Positions 57,035 through 64,000 of a stretch of 64,000 nt of DNA are shown here, in pieces. A model generated the notes under the pieces. The model ran no database searches and was not told where the DNA came from. It saw only the letters and a list, made by a program, of their open reading frames with translations. Position numbers and translations under genes: made by a program. The stretch comes from Bosea sp. ANAM02 (GTDB lineage Bacteria > Pseudomonadota > Alphaproteobacteria > Rhizobiales > Beijerinckiaceae): assembly GCF_011764485.1 (NCBI RefSeq), contig NZ_AP022848.1, forward strand, positions 4,120,001 through 4,184,000. The letters run 5' to 3'. Positions within the stretch are counted from its first letter, which is position 1. The number at the start of each line of letters is the position of its first letter.

Positions 57035-57085
57035 GCTTTAGCTGCATTTGTTTCGCGCCCGCAAGCTGAGGCTCAAATCGGCGCG
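57035..57085 (-). ncRNA. SAM-II riboswitch (copy B)
   Basis: On the minus strand: P1 arms CGCGCC and GGCGCG, the loop GATTTGAGCC, then CAGCTTGC and the 3' pseudoknot strand GCAGCTAAAGC. These match the SAM-II (metA-type) consensus I know from alphaproteobacteria. Copy A at 59880-59931 differs at about three or four positions. The start codon at 56968 is 67 nt beyond it. Confidence 0.85.
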
Positions 57086-57093
57086 TCGTCCTC

Positions 57094-57122
57094 TTCTAAG
57101 GTCTAAGCGTCCGTTTTGTCAA
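57094..57122 (-). promoter_or_regulatory. Promoter of SAM-II unit B
   Basis: TTGACA (57117-57122), 17-bp spacer, TTAGAA (57094-57099). Transcription should begin next to the riboswitch's first base. The -35 box is inside a CCGTTT...AAACGG dyad. Confidence 0.65.
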
Positions 57123-57129
57123 ACGGCCC

Positions 57130-57912
57130 TCACCACCACATGCCGGCGGTCTCGGCCGCCTTCTCCTGATGCGGGGCTTCGTCGCGCAAGGAGCGGTCGA
57201 GCGCGCGCAGGGCTTCGCGCTTCGTCGCCTCGAAGGCTGGCGAGAGCCGGTCGCGCGGGCGGGCCAGGGGATTATCGAGTTCGTCGAAGATGCGGCCGGG
57301 CCTGGGCTGCATCACCACGATCCGGTCGGCCAATGTCACGGCCTCCTCGACATCGTGCGTGACCATCACGACCGTCGGACGACTCTCCTGCCAGAGCGCC
57401 AGCAGATGGCCGTGCAGGCTCGCGCGCGTCGTCGCGTCGAGCGCCGAGAAGGGCTCGTCCATCAGCAGGAGCTTCGGCCGCGTGACGAGGGCGCGGGCAA
57501 TCGCGACGCGCTGCTGCTGCCCGCCGGAGAGTTCGCGCGGCCAGCGCTTCTCATGGCCGGCGAGACCGACGCGGACGAGCGCATTGGTGATCAATGCCTC
57601 ACGCTCGGAAGCCGGGAGATGCGACAGCCCGAAACCGGCATTCCCGGCGACGCTGAGCCAGGGAAAGAGACGCGGCTCCTGGAAGATGACGCCGACATCG
57701 GCGCGGGGCTCGGCGATCGCCTCGCCATCGAGGCGGATCGTGCCCTCGCTCGGCCGGTCGAGCCCGGCGACAAGCCGCAGCAAGGTGGTCTTGCCGCAGC
57801 CGGAGCCGCCGAGCAGCGCGACGATCTCGCCGCGCCCGACATCGAGCGTGACCGCCGAGAGCGCGCGCGTGCCGTCGGCATAGGTCTTGGACAGCCGGTC
57901 GAAACTCAGCAT
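57130..57912 (-). CDS. ABC transporter ATP-binding protein (SsuB/TauB type)
   Basis: A 260-residue ATPase with all motifs intact: Walker A GGSGCGKTTLL, Q-loop FQEPRLFPW, signature LSGGQQQRVAIARAL, Walker B LLLMDEPFSALD and H-loop VTHDVEEAV. It energises the permease at 58009-58839, to which it is linked across a 22-bp-arm hairpin. Transport class: nitrate/sulfonate/taurine type. Confidence 0.94.
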   Translation of the reverse strand: MLSFDRLSKTYADGTRALSAVTLDVGRGEIVALLGGSGCGKTTLLRLVAGLDRPSEGTIRLDGEAIAEPRADVGVIFQEPRLFPWLSVAGNAGFGLSHLPASEREALITNALVRVGLAGHEKRWPRELSGGQQQRVAIARALVTRPKLLLMDEPFSALDATTRASLHGHLLALWQESRPTVVMVTHDVEEAVTLADRIVVMQPRPGRIFDELDNPLARPRDRLSPAFEATKREALRALDRSLRDEAPHQEKAAETAGMWW

Positions 57913-57942
57913 CGGGTGAACCTTCGAATCCGTTCCAACGAG

Positions 57943-57989
57943 CCCTCATCCTGAGGAGCGAGCCCAAGGCTCGCTCCTCAGGATGAGGG
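57943..57989. repeat. Perfect 22-bp inverted repeat between permease and ATPase genes
   Basis: Arms 57943-57964 and 57968-57989 are perfect reverse complements around CAA; they begin CCCTCATCCTGAGGAGCG. Such elements are common in Hyphomicrobiales. Sited inside an operon, it may uncouple expression of the ATPase from the upstream genes. Confidence 0.9.
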
Positions 57990-58008
57990 TTCGAAAAGCA
58001 AAAAGCCT

Positions 58009-58839
58009 TCAAAGCTTGTCGCGCGCCGTATCCTGCCAGGCGAGGAAGGGGCGCGTGATGGCGACGAGCAGGCCGTCCGCCAGCTTGCCGAGCACGGCGA
58101 AGCTGATGATGGCCGCGATGATGGTGTCGGGGCGGCCGAGCTGCTGGCCATCCACGAGCAGATAGCCGAGCCCCTCGCTCGCCCCCATGATCTCGGCCGC
58201 GACCACGAACATGAAGCCGAGGCCGAGGCCGGAGCGCAGGGCGACGATCCAGGCCGGCAGGATCGCCGGCAGCAGGACGCGCCGCACCATGGCGAGACGC
58301 GCGAGGCGGAAGACGCGGCCGACCTCGACGATCTTGCGGTCGATGCCCTGAATTGCGGCGGCGACGCCGAGATAGACCGGAAAGAAGACGCCGACCGCGA
58401 TCAGCGCCACTTTCGAAGCCTCGAAGATGCCGAGCCAGAGGATGAAGAGCGGCACCCAGGCGATCGAAGGGATCGCGCGCAAGGCCTGCAAGGTCGGGTC
58501 GAGCAGGCTGCGGGCGACCGGCAGCGCGCCCGTGACCGCGCCGAGCACCGTGCCGGCAAGCGCGCCGAGGCCGAAACCCGCCGCCACTCGCCAGAGCGTC
58601 GCGCCCGCGTGGGTCAGAAGCTCGCCCGAGGCGGCGAGGCCCCAGAGCGTGCGGCCGACGACGCTGGGCGGCGGCATCAGGCGGCCATTGGCGATGCCGG
58701 CCGCGACCAGTCCTTCCCAGAGAACGGCCAGCACGACCGGCAAGACGAAACCGGCAACCGCGAGCCCGTAGGAGCGGCACGGCGCGGCGGGGCGCCGTTC
58801 CGGCTCATCCACGGCGGCTGCGATCTCGAGGACACTCAT
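58009..58839 (-). CDS. ABC transporter permease (SsuC/TauC type)
   Basis: A 276-residue inner-membrane permease with about six TM helices. The first block is GLAVAGFVLPVVLAVLWEGLV, and the ATPase-coupling EAA-like loop is LRAIPSIAWVPLFILWLGIFEASK. The later IVEVGRVFRLARLAMVRRVLLP block is typical of BPD_transp_1 in this class. It follows the binding-protein gene by 17 bp. Confidence 0.93.
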   Translation of the reverse strand: MSVLEIAAAVDEPERRPAAPCRSYGLAVAGFVLPVVLAVLWEGLVAAGIANGRLMPPPSVVGRTLWGLAASGELLTHAGATLWRVAAGFGLGALAGTVLGAVTGALPVARSLLDPTLQALRAIPSIAWVPLFILWLGIFEASKVALIAVGVFFPVYLGVAAAIQGIDRKIVEVGRVFRLARLAMVRRVLLPAILPAWIVALRSGLGLGFMFVVAAEIMGASEGLGYLLVDGQQLGRPDTIIAAIISFAVLGKLADGLLVAITRPFLAWQDTARDKL

Positions 58840-58856
58840 CGCCTCGGCGCTCGTCT

Positions 58857-59819
58857 TCAGTTGGTGGCGGCGAAGCGCCGGTCGAGCAGCGCGTCGACGG
58901 CGGCCTTCACATCGGTCGAGGCCGGCAGAACGCCCGCCTCCTTCAGCGCGAGGCCGGCGGCGGTGATGCCGTCGACCTGGGCCTGGCCGATGGTGGAATG
59001 GGTCAATTCGGTGCGGGTGAGCTGGCGCTCGATCACGGCCTCCGAGAGCTTGGTGGCGTCGACCAGCACCTTCTTCACGGCGGCCGGGTTGGCGAGGGCG
59101 TATGCACGTGCCTGCTCGTAGGCCGCCAGCACCTTCTTCACCAAGGCCGGGTTCTCGTTGGCGAAGGCCTCGCGGACGTTGAGGATACCCCAGGTGTTGT
59201 CCTCGGGCTTGCGGTAGAACAGCTTCGCGCCGCTCTCGATCTCGGCGGCGGCTATCATCGGGTCGAGCCCGGCCCAGGCGTCGACATCGCCACGTTCCAG
59301 CGCGAGACGGCCATCGGCATGCTGGAGCAGGACGAGCTTGACGTCCTTCTCGGTCAGCCCGGCATCGGCCAGGGCGCGGACGAGGAAGATATGCGGATCG
59401 GTGCCGCGGGTCACGGCGACGCGCTTGCCCTTGAGATCGGCGACCTTGGTGATCTCGCTCCTGGCGCCGGTGACGAGCGCCGTCCACTCAGGGCGGGAAT
59501 AGACATAGATGGACTTGATCGGGTTGCCGTTGATCTTGCCGATCAGCGCCGCAGCCCCGGCGGTAGAGCCGAAATCGATCGAGCCGGAATTGAGGAATTC
59601 GAGCGCCTTGTTCGATCCGGCGGACAGGACCCAGCGCACCTTGATGCCATCGGCCTCCAGCGCCTTCTCGAGAATGCCGCGCTCCTTCAGCAGAAGGCTG
59701 ACCGGGTTGTAGGTCGCGTAATCGAGCCGGATTTCCCTGGGAGCCTGGGCGAAAGCCGGCGCGGCGAGGCCTGCTGCAGCGACGAAAGCGAGCGCGAGGC
59801 GGCGGGTGATGCTGGTCAT
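58857..59819 (-). CDS. ABC transporter solute-binding protein (NMT1/SsuA type)
   Basis: A 320-residue periplasmic binding protein with signal peptide ITRRLALAFVAAAGLAAPAFAQ. Mature part resembles sulfonate/taurine-binding proteins (IRLDYATYNPVSLLLKERG, VSAGSNKALEFLNSGSIDFG shown by NSGSIDFGS, and VADLKGKRVAVTRGT). The substrate is unknown; SAM-II control points to a methionine precursor or other sulfur compound. ATG at 59819 with GGAGGG nearby. Confidence 0.92.
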   Translation of the reverse strand: MTSITRRLALAFVAAAGLAAPAFAQAPREIRLDYATYNPVSLLLKERGILEKALEADGIKVRWVLSAGSNKALEFLNSGSIDFGSTAGAAALIGKINGNPIKSIYVYSRPEWTALVTGARSEITKVADLKGKRVAVTRGTDPHIFLVRALADAGLTEKDVKLVLLQHADGRLALERGDVDAWAGLDPMIAAAEIESGAKLFYRKPEDNTWGILNVREAFANENPALVKKVLAAYEQARAYALANPAAVKKVLVDATKLSEAVIERQLTRTELTHSTIGQAQVDGITAAGLALKEAGVLPASTDVKAAVDALLDRRFAATN

Positions 59820-59879
59820 GGGGCTTGTCCCTCCATCGATGATGCGAGGGATCGGGACGGGTCGTGTCCGTTGCCCCAC

Positions 59880-59931
59880 GCTTTAGCTGCACTTGTTTCG
59901 CGCCCGCAAGCTGGTGGCTCAAATCGGCGCG
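59880..59931 (-). ncRNA. SAM-II riboswitch (copy A)
   Basis: Minus strand: P1 arms CGCGCC/GGCGCG, GATTTGAGCC, CAGCTTGCGG, then GTGCAGCTAAAGC. Together with the promoter, this is the same cassette as copy B. The ssuA-like start is 61 nt downstream. In SAM-II elements, SAM binding hides the ribosome site, so expression should fall when SAM is plentiful. Confidence 0.87.
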
Positions 59932-59938
59932 TATCCGA

Positions 59939-59967
59939 CTCGTAGGTTCGATCGTTCTTTTTGTCAA
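59939..59967 (-). promoter_or_regulatory. Promoter of SAM-II unit A
   Basis: TTGACA (59962-59967), a 17-bp spacer and TACGAG (59939-59944). The expected start point falls at the riboswitch's 5' end, as in unit B. The adjacent 59968-60084 is AT-rich and probably also carries the divergent glnD promoter. Confidence 0.65.
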
Positions 59968-60084
59968 ACAACACGCCGGGGAATGTTTTTCTATATATTT
60001 CACATATTTTGGTGCTTTATTTTGCACTCTGCCACGCCTTCTCCTCATGTTACGAAAGGCGATGCCTGCCGGACCGGAGCTTTC

Positions 60085-62895
60085 GTGACGACGCCTCCCG
60101 CCAAGCCTTCCCTGCCGCTCGCCGAGATGCTGAACAATCCCGACGCGGGCGTCGCGCGGCTGTTCGAAACGATCAACCGGCGCGACAAGGCGCAGATGCG
60201 GCAGGTGCTGATCGCCGGCTTGAGGCAGTTGCTGGACGAAGGCCAGGCCTCCGCCCGTGCGATCCTCGCCGGCCCGCGCGGTGGGCTTGCCTGCGCGCAC
60301 CGGCTCTCGGCCGTGATGGACGCTGTTGTGCGGGCGCTGCACAGCGCCGCGACCGGCTATTTCTACCCGGCCGACAATCCCTCGCAGTCGGAGCGGATCG
60401 CCGTCGTCGCCGTCGGCGGCTATGGGCGCGGCACGCTGGCGCCGGGCTCGGATGTCGACCTGCTCTTCCTGTTCCCGCACAAGCAGACCGCCTGGGGCGA
60501 GAGCGTGGTCGAATCCATGCTCTACCCGCTCTGGGACCTGAAGCTGAAGACCGGTCATTCCGTGCGCTCGATCGACGATTGCGTCCGCGAAGCCCGCGCC
60601 GACATGACGATCCGCACCGCGCTGCTGGAGGCGCGCTTCCTGGTGGGAGACCGCTCGCTCTTCGACGAGATGGTCCAGCGCTTCGATGCCGAGGTGGTCG
60701 AGGGCACGGCCCAGGCGTTCACCGAGGCCAAGCTCGCCGAGCGCGAGCTCCGGGTCCAGCGGGCCGGCGCCTCGCGCTACCTGGTCGAGCCGAACGTCAA
60801 GGACGGCAAGGGGGGCCTGCGCGACCTCAACACGCTGTTCTGGATCGCCAAATATGCCTATCGCGTCCATGACGTGCGCGAACTGGTCGCGGCGGGGCTG
60901 TTCGACAAGCAGGAACTCCAGATGTTCCAGCGCTCGGAGGAGTTCCTCTGGCGCGTGCGCTGCTGGCTGCATTTCATCACCGGGCGGGCCGAGGAACGGC
61001 TCTCCTTCGACCTGCAAAGGCAGGTCGCGGCGCAGATCGGCTATGCCGGCCGCAGCGGGCAGGCGCCGGTCGAGCGCTTCATGAAGGCCTACTTCCTGAT
61101 CGCCAAGGATGTCGGCGACCTCACCGCGATCGTCTGCGCCGCGCTGGAGGCGCGTCAGCAGAAACCCCGCGCCACGCTGTCGAAGCTGCTCGGCACCTTC
61201 GCCAAGCGCAAGCGCGAGCGCTCGCTCGGCCACACGGATTTCAAGCTGACGAGCCAGCGGCTCAATGTCGTCGACGACAGCGCCTTCGAGCGCGATCCCG
61301 TCAATCTGCTCCGGCTGTATGCGATTGCGAGCCGCGAGGATCTCGCCATCCACCCGGATGCAAGCCGGCTGGTGACGCAGTCACTGCGGCTGGTGACGCC
61401 GGGCCTGCGCAATGACCCGGAAGCCAACCGCATCTTCCTGGAGATTCTGACCGGCCGGCGCTCGCCGGAGGTGGTGCTGCGCCGGATGAACGAATCCGGG
61501 CTGCTCGGCCGCTTCGTCCCGGATTTCGGCCGCATCGTCGCGATGATGCAGTTCAACATGTATCACCACTATACGGTGGACGAGCACCTGATCCGTGCGA
61601 TGGGCGTTCTGGCCGAGATCGATGCCGGCACCCTGGAGGCCGAGCATCCGCTCGCCAACGAGATCATGCCGACCATCGCCAACCGGCGGGCGCTCTATGT
61701 CGCGCTCTTCCTGCACGACATCGCCAAGGGCCGACCGGAGGACCACTCGATCGCCGGGGCGCGGATCGCGCGCAAACTCGGCCCGCGCTTCGGCCTGACG
61801 CCGGCCCAGACGGAAACCGTGGCCTGGCTGGTCGAGCACCATCTCGACATGTCGACGGTGGCGCAGAGCCGCGATCTCGGCGACCCCAAGACGATCGAGA
61901 GCTTCGCCGCGACCGTGCAGACGCTGGAGCGTCTGAAGCTGCTGCTGGTCCTCACCGTCGCCGACATCAAGGCCGTCGGCCCCGGCGTCTGGAACGGCTG
62001 GAAAGGCCAGTTGCTGCGCACGCTCTACTACGAGACCGAACTCGTCCTCGCCGGCGGGCATTCCGCCGTCGAGCGCAAGGCGCGGGTCGCGATGAAGCAG
62101 GACGAGTTGCGCCGGCGCCTCTCGGACTGGCGGGAAGCGGAGCGGGACGCCTATGTCGCGCGGCACTATCCCGCCTACTGGATCAAGGTCGATCCCGAGC
62201 AGCAGGAGAAGCATGCGAGGTTTCTGCGCGAGGCGGAAGCTGCCGGGCGCACCACGGCGACGATCGTGGAGACCGACAAGTTCCGCGGCGTGACCGAGCT
62301 CACCGTGCTGGCGCCCGACCATCCGCGCCTGCTCGCCATCGTGACCGGTGCCTGCGCCGCGGCCGGCGGCAACATCGTCGACGCGCAGATCTTCACGACC
62401 AGCGACGGGCTCGTGCTCGACACGATCTCGGTCTCCCGCGCCTTCGACCGCGACGACGACGAATTGCGCCGGGCCGAGCGCATCGCCGCCGCGATCGAGC
62501 GGGCGCTGAAGGGCGAGATCAAGATCGCCGATCTCGTGGCGCAGCGCCGCGCCCCACCGCCACGCGGCCAGACCTTCCAGGTCGAGCCCGAAGTGGTGAT
62601 CGACAACGTGCTCTCGGCCCGCCACACGGTGCTGGAGGTCTCCGGCCTCGACCGGCCGGGCCTGCTCTACGATCTCACCACCGCGATCGGGAAGCTCAAC
62701 CTCAACATCGCCTCGGCCCATATCGCGACCTTCGGCGAGAAGGCGGTCGACGTGTTCTACGTCACCGACCTGACCCATGCGAAGATCGTCTCGACCGGCC
62801 GGCAGCTGACGATCCGCAAGGCGCTGATCGACGTCTTCAAGTTCGAGCCCGACAAGCCGGCGGCGACCAGGGCGAAAGTGCCGGCCCGCGCTTGA
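60085..62895 (+). CDS. glnD: [Protein-PII] uridylyltransferase/uridylyl-removing enzyme
   Basis: Senses glutamine and adds or removes UMP on PII proteins. 936 residues. Nucleotidyltransferase motif [17 protein letters not shown] (~residue 111), GlnD-type helical region, HD domain with [14 protein letters not shown] (~543), and two ACT domains ([15 protein letters not shown] at ~735 and [15 protein letters not shown] at ~850). The GTG at 60085 with CGGAG upstream is chosen; the open frame extends much further upstream without homology. Confidence 0.96.
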   Translation: MTTPPAKPSLPLAEMLNNPDAGVARLFETINRRDKAQMRQVLIAGLRQLLDEGQASARAILAGPRGGLACAHRLSAVMDAVVRALHSAATGYFYPADNPSQSERIAVVAVGGYGRGTLAPGSDVDLLFLFPHKQTAWGESVVESMLYPLWDLKLKTGHSVRSIDDCVREARADMTIRTALLEARFLVGDRSLFDEMVQRFDAEVVEGTAQAFTEAKLAERELRVQRAGASRYLVEPNVKDGKGGLRDLNTLFWIAKYAYRVHDVRELVAAGLFDKQELQMFQRSEEFLWRVRCWLHFITGRAEERLSFDLQRQVAAQIGYAGRSGQAPVERFMKAYFLIAKDVGDLTAIVCAALEARQQKPRATLSKLLGTFAKRKRERSLGHTDFKLTSQRLNVVDDSAFERDPVNLLRLYAIASREDLAIHPDASRLVTQSLRLVTPGLRNDPEANRIFLEILTGRRSPEVVLRRMNESGLLGRFVPDFGRIVAMMQFNMYHHYTVDEHLIRAMGVLAEIDAGTLEAEHPLANEIMPTIANRRALYVALFLHDIAKGRPEDHSIAGARIARKLGPRFGLTPAQTETVAWLVEHHLDMSTVAQSRDLGDPKTIESFAATVQTLERLKLLLVLTVADIKAVGPGVWNGWKGQLLRTLYYETELVLAGGHSAVERKARVAMKQDELRRRLSDWREAERDAYVARHYPAYWIKVDPEQQEKHARFLREAEAAGRTTATIVETDKFRGVTELTVLAPDHPRLLAIVTGACAAAGGNIVDAQIFTTSDGLVLDTISVSRAFDRDDDELRRAERIAAAIERALKGEIKIADLVAQRRAPPPRGQTFQVEPEVVIDNVLSARHTVLEVSGLDRPGLLYDLTTAIGKLNLNIASAHIATFGEKAVDVFYVTDLTHAKIVSTGRQLTIRKALIDVFKFEPDKPAATRAKVPARA

Positions 62896-62919
62896 TTTAA
62901 ACGACCATAAGGCCGATAT
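62891..62919 (+). promoter_or_regulatory. Candidate sigma-32 heat-shock promoter for grpE
   Basis: CTTG (62891-62894), 18 bp, then CCGATAT (62913-62919), close to the alphaproteobacterial heat-shock pattern CTTG-N17/18-CYTATNT. It overlaps the glnD stop codon. grpE is a heat-shock gene, which supports the call. Confidence 0.4.
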
Positions 62920-62932
62920 CCGGCACGAACGC

Positions 62933-62973
62933 GGCTGTGGTCCCGCAAGGGCGCCGCAGCCAAGTCTTTGTTT
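62933..62973 (+). terminator. Terminator-like hairpin after glnD
   Basis: GGCTGTGG (62933-62940) pairs with CCGCAGCC (62954-62961) with one wobble, and an inner CCC-GCAA-GGG forms a tetraloop. AAGTCTTTGTTT follows. It fits a glnD terminator, but if the heat-shock promoter is real it lies in the grpE leader. Confidence 0.55.
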
Positions 62974-62976
62974 GCC

Positions 62977-63041
62977 GCATTTTCGCTGGCGCGGACCTTC
63001 GGTTCTTCAAGCGAACCGGTATCCGTTTCGCTCGAAAATGC
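62977..63041 (-). repeat. GCATTTTCG-type palindromic element in the grpE leader (divergent family 2)
   Basis: GCATTTTCG (62977-62985) and CGAAAATGC (63033-63041) pair perfectly; inside, CGGTTC and GAACCG form a second stem. The core ATACCGGTTCGCTTGAAGAA on the minus strand resembles the family 2 repeats. It ends 24 bp before the grpE start. Confidence 0.65.
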
Positions 63042-63064
63042 CGAGAAAGGGACGTAACGATAAA

Positions 63065-63667
63065 ATGACGCAGAACCCTGCGACGGAAGACCCCAACCTC
63101 GAAGCCGGCGCGGACGCGCCCGAGCAGGCGGCGACCGCCGAGGCAGGCCTCGCGGCGCAGCTCGCCAAGCTCCAGGCCGAACGCGACGACCTCAAGGACA
63201 AGCTGCTGCGCACGCTCGCCGAGATGGAGAACCTGCGCCGCCGCACCGAGCGCGAGATCGCCGATGCCAAGGCCTATGCGGTGACCAGCTTCGCGCGCGA
63301 CATGCTCGGCTCCTCCGACAACCTGCGCCGGGCGCTGGAAAGCCTGCCGGCCGATGCGATGAAAGCCGCCGATGCCGCGGCGAAGGCGCTGCATGAAGGC
63401 GTCGAGCTGACAGAGCGCGAATTGCTCAAGACGCTGGAACGCCACGGCGTGCGCCGGATCGACCCGCAGGGCGAGAAATTCGACCCCAACCTTCACCAGG
63501 CGATGTTCGAGGCGCCCGACGCCACGATCGCCAAGGGGCTGGTCTCGAAGGTCGTGCAGATCGGCTACAAGATCGGCGAGCGCGTGCTGCGTCCGGCTTT
63601 GGTCGGCGTCTCGGCCGGCGCCCCCAAGGCTCCGGACGCTCCGGCCGGCGAACCGACCCAGCACTGA
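63065..63667 (+). CDS. grpE: Nucleotide exchange factor GrpE
   Basis: Cochaperone releasing ADP from DnaK. 200 residues: acidic N-terminal tail, long coiled coil ([30 protein letters not shown]), then the beta-wing domain with [20 protein letters not shown]. The ATG at 63065 fits the family; upstream codons belong to the palindromic element. The next gene starts five bases after it. Confidence 0.97.
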   Translation: MTQNPATEDPNLEAGADAPEQAATAEAGLAAQLAKLQAERDDLKDKLLRTLAEMENLRRRTEREIADAKAYAVTSFARDMLGSSDNLRRALESLPADAMKAADAAAKALHEGVELTERELLKTLERHGVRRIDPQGEKFDPNLHQAMFEAPDATIAKGLVSKVVQIGYKIGERVLRPALVGVSAGAPKAPDAPAGEPTQH

Positions 63668-63671
63668 CGCC

Positions 63672-64000
63672 GTGTTCGAGGTCGCCGGCGTCGCCATCTT
63701 CGCGCTCACCGGCGCCCTCGTCGCCGCCCGCAAGGGCATGGACCCGTTCGGCTTCATCCTGCTGGCGACCGTCACCGGCGTCGGTGGCGGTACCTTGCGC
63801 GACGTCCTGCTCGGGCGCGGCATCTTCTGGGTGCGCGACCCCGGCGACGTCGTCACCTGCACGATCGTCGCGCTCGGCTGCTGGCTTCTGGCCTATCTCC
63901 GGCCCGGCGTGCTCGAAGGCTGGGGCGGCCGCAAGCTCCTGATCTGGGCCGACGCCGCCGGCCTCTCGCTCTTCGCCGTGATCGGCACGCTCAAAGGCCT
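63672..64000 (+). CDS. Trimeric intracellular cation channel-like protein (UPF0126), 3' partial
   Basis: The window ends after 109 residues. Conserved N-terminal blocks are clear: VFEVAGVAIFALTGALVAARKG, seen as AIFALTGALVAARKGMD, then GFILLATVTGVGGGTLRDVL and GRGIFWV. These fit the UPF0126/YadS-YicG family, which adopts the TRIC channel fold in the inner membrane. GTG start at 63672, likely co-transcribed with grpE. Confidence 0.93.
   Translation, partial: MFEVAGVAIFALTGALVAARKGMDPFGFILLATVTGVGGGTLRDVLLGRGIFWVRDPGDVVTCTIVALGCWLLAYLRPGVLEGWGGRKLLIWADAAGLSLFAVIGTLKG

Noticed and set aside
59488..61353. 621-codon minus-strand frame across the SBP start and glnD
   Set aside because: Antisense to glnD and out of frame with the binding protein; its composition is Arg/Asp/Gln-rich with no recognisable domain.

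Overview
The window reads as a 64 kb stretch of high-GC chromosome from an alphaproteobacterium of the order Hyphomicrobiales, most like Bosea or a close relative. This is inferred from gene content and gene order: rnd-lptC-lptA-lptB-rpoN-hpf-ptsN, pyrF with DUF1330 genes, DUF952-pyrD, the four 'ligase-associated' DNA repair genes, and SAM-II riboswitches. No rRNA, insertion sequence, prophage or CRISPR array was seen. There is one tRNA (Thr, GGT). Both edges cut a gene: a GGDEF-EAL protein at the left and a TRIC/UPF0126 channel at the right.

Layout. 0-8.7 kb: c-di-GMP enzyme, a dihydrolipoyl-dehydrogenase-like flavoprotein without its redox cysteines, an orphan histidine kinase, an S24-type repressor with a dyad in its own promoter, DUF952-pyrD, and a NarL-type response regulator. 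8.8-17 kb: LigC-type DNA ligase, its exonuclease, Lhr-type helicase and PdeM phosphoesterase, interleaved with an SGNH hydrolase and a TPR-methyltransferase. 17-30 kb: tRNA-Thr, RidA, ankyrin protein, EamA exporter, then an oligopeptide-type ABC importer operon ending in an ArgE/DapE deacylase, followed by two LuxR-type regulators, a GntR regulator and a PfkB kinase. 30-41 kb: DUF1330 pair with pyrF, TauE/SafE, DsbA-like oxidoreductase, the epmA-epmB pair divergent from efp, small enzymes and class I fumarase. 41-47 kb: ptsN, hpf, rpoN, lptB, lptA, lptC, rnd. 47-53 kb: DUF805-dapE-membrane protein facing truA-fmt-def, then rmuC. 53-60 kb: a chemoreceptor, then two SAM-II riboswitch units encoding a NitT/TauT-type ABC importer, a degenerate second ATPase and an OsmC protein. 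60-64 kb: glnD, grpE and the channel.

Most genes are ordinary core functions. The unusual signals are: (1) two nearly identical promoter plus SAM-II riboswitch cassettes 2.8 kb apart, one driving a complete ABC importer and the other a degenerate ABC ATPase with an OsmC protein; (2) a 105-bp palindromic element that is normally intergenic but here lies exactly in frame inside the DNA ligase, adding 35 residues; (3) an 11-bp-spaced direct repeat shared by the upstream regions of two LuxR-type genes; (4) a dense population of GTCAT...ATGAC palindromes, three of them inside the peptide importer operon; (5) a minus-strand terminator with no gene before it, suggesting a small RNA.

Functions were assigned by recognising motifs and gene order by eye. 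No database search was run.
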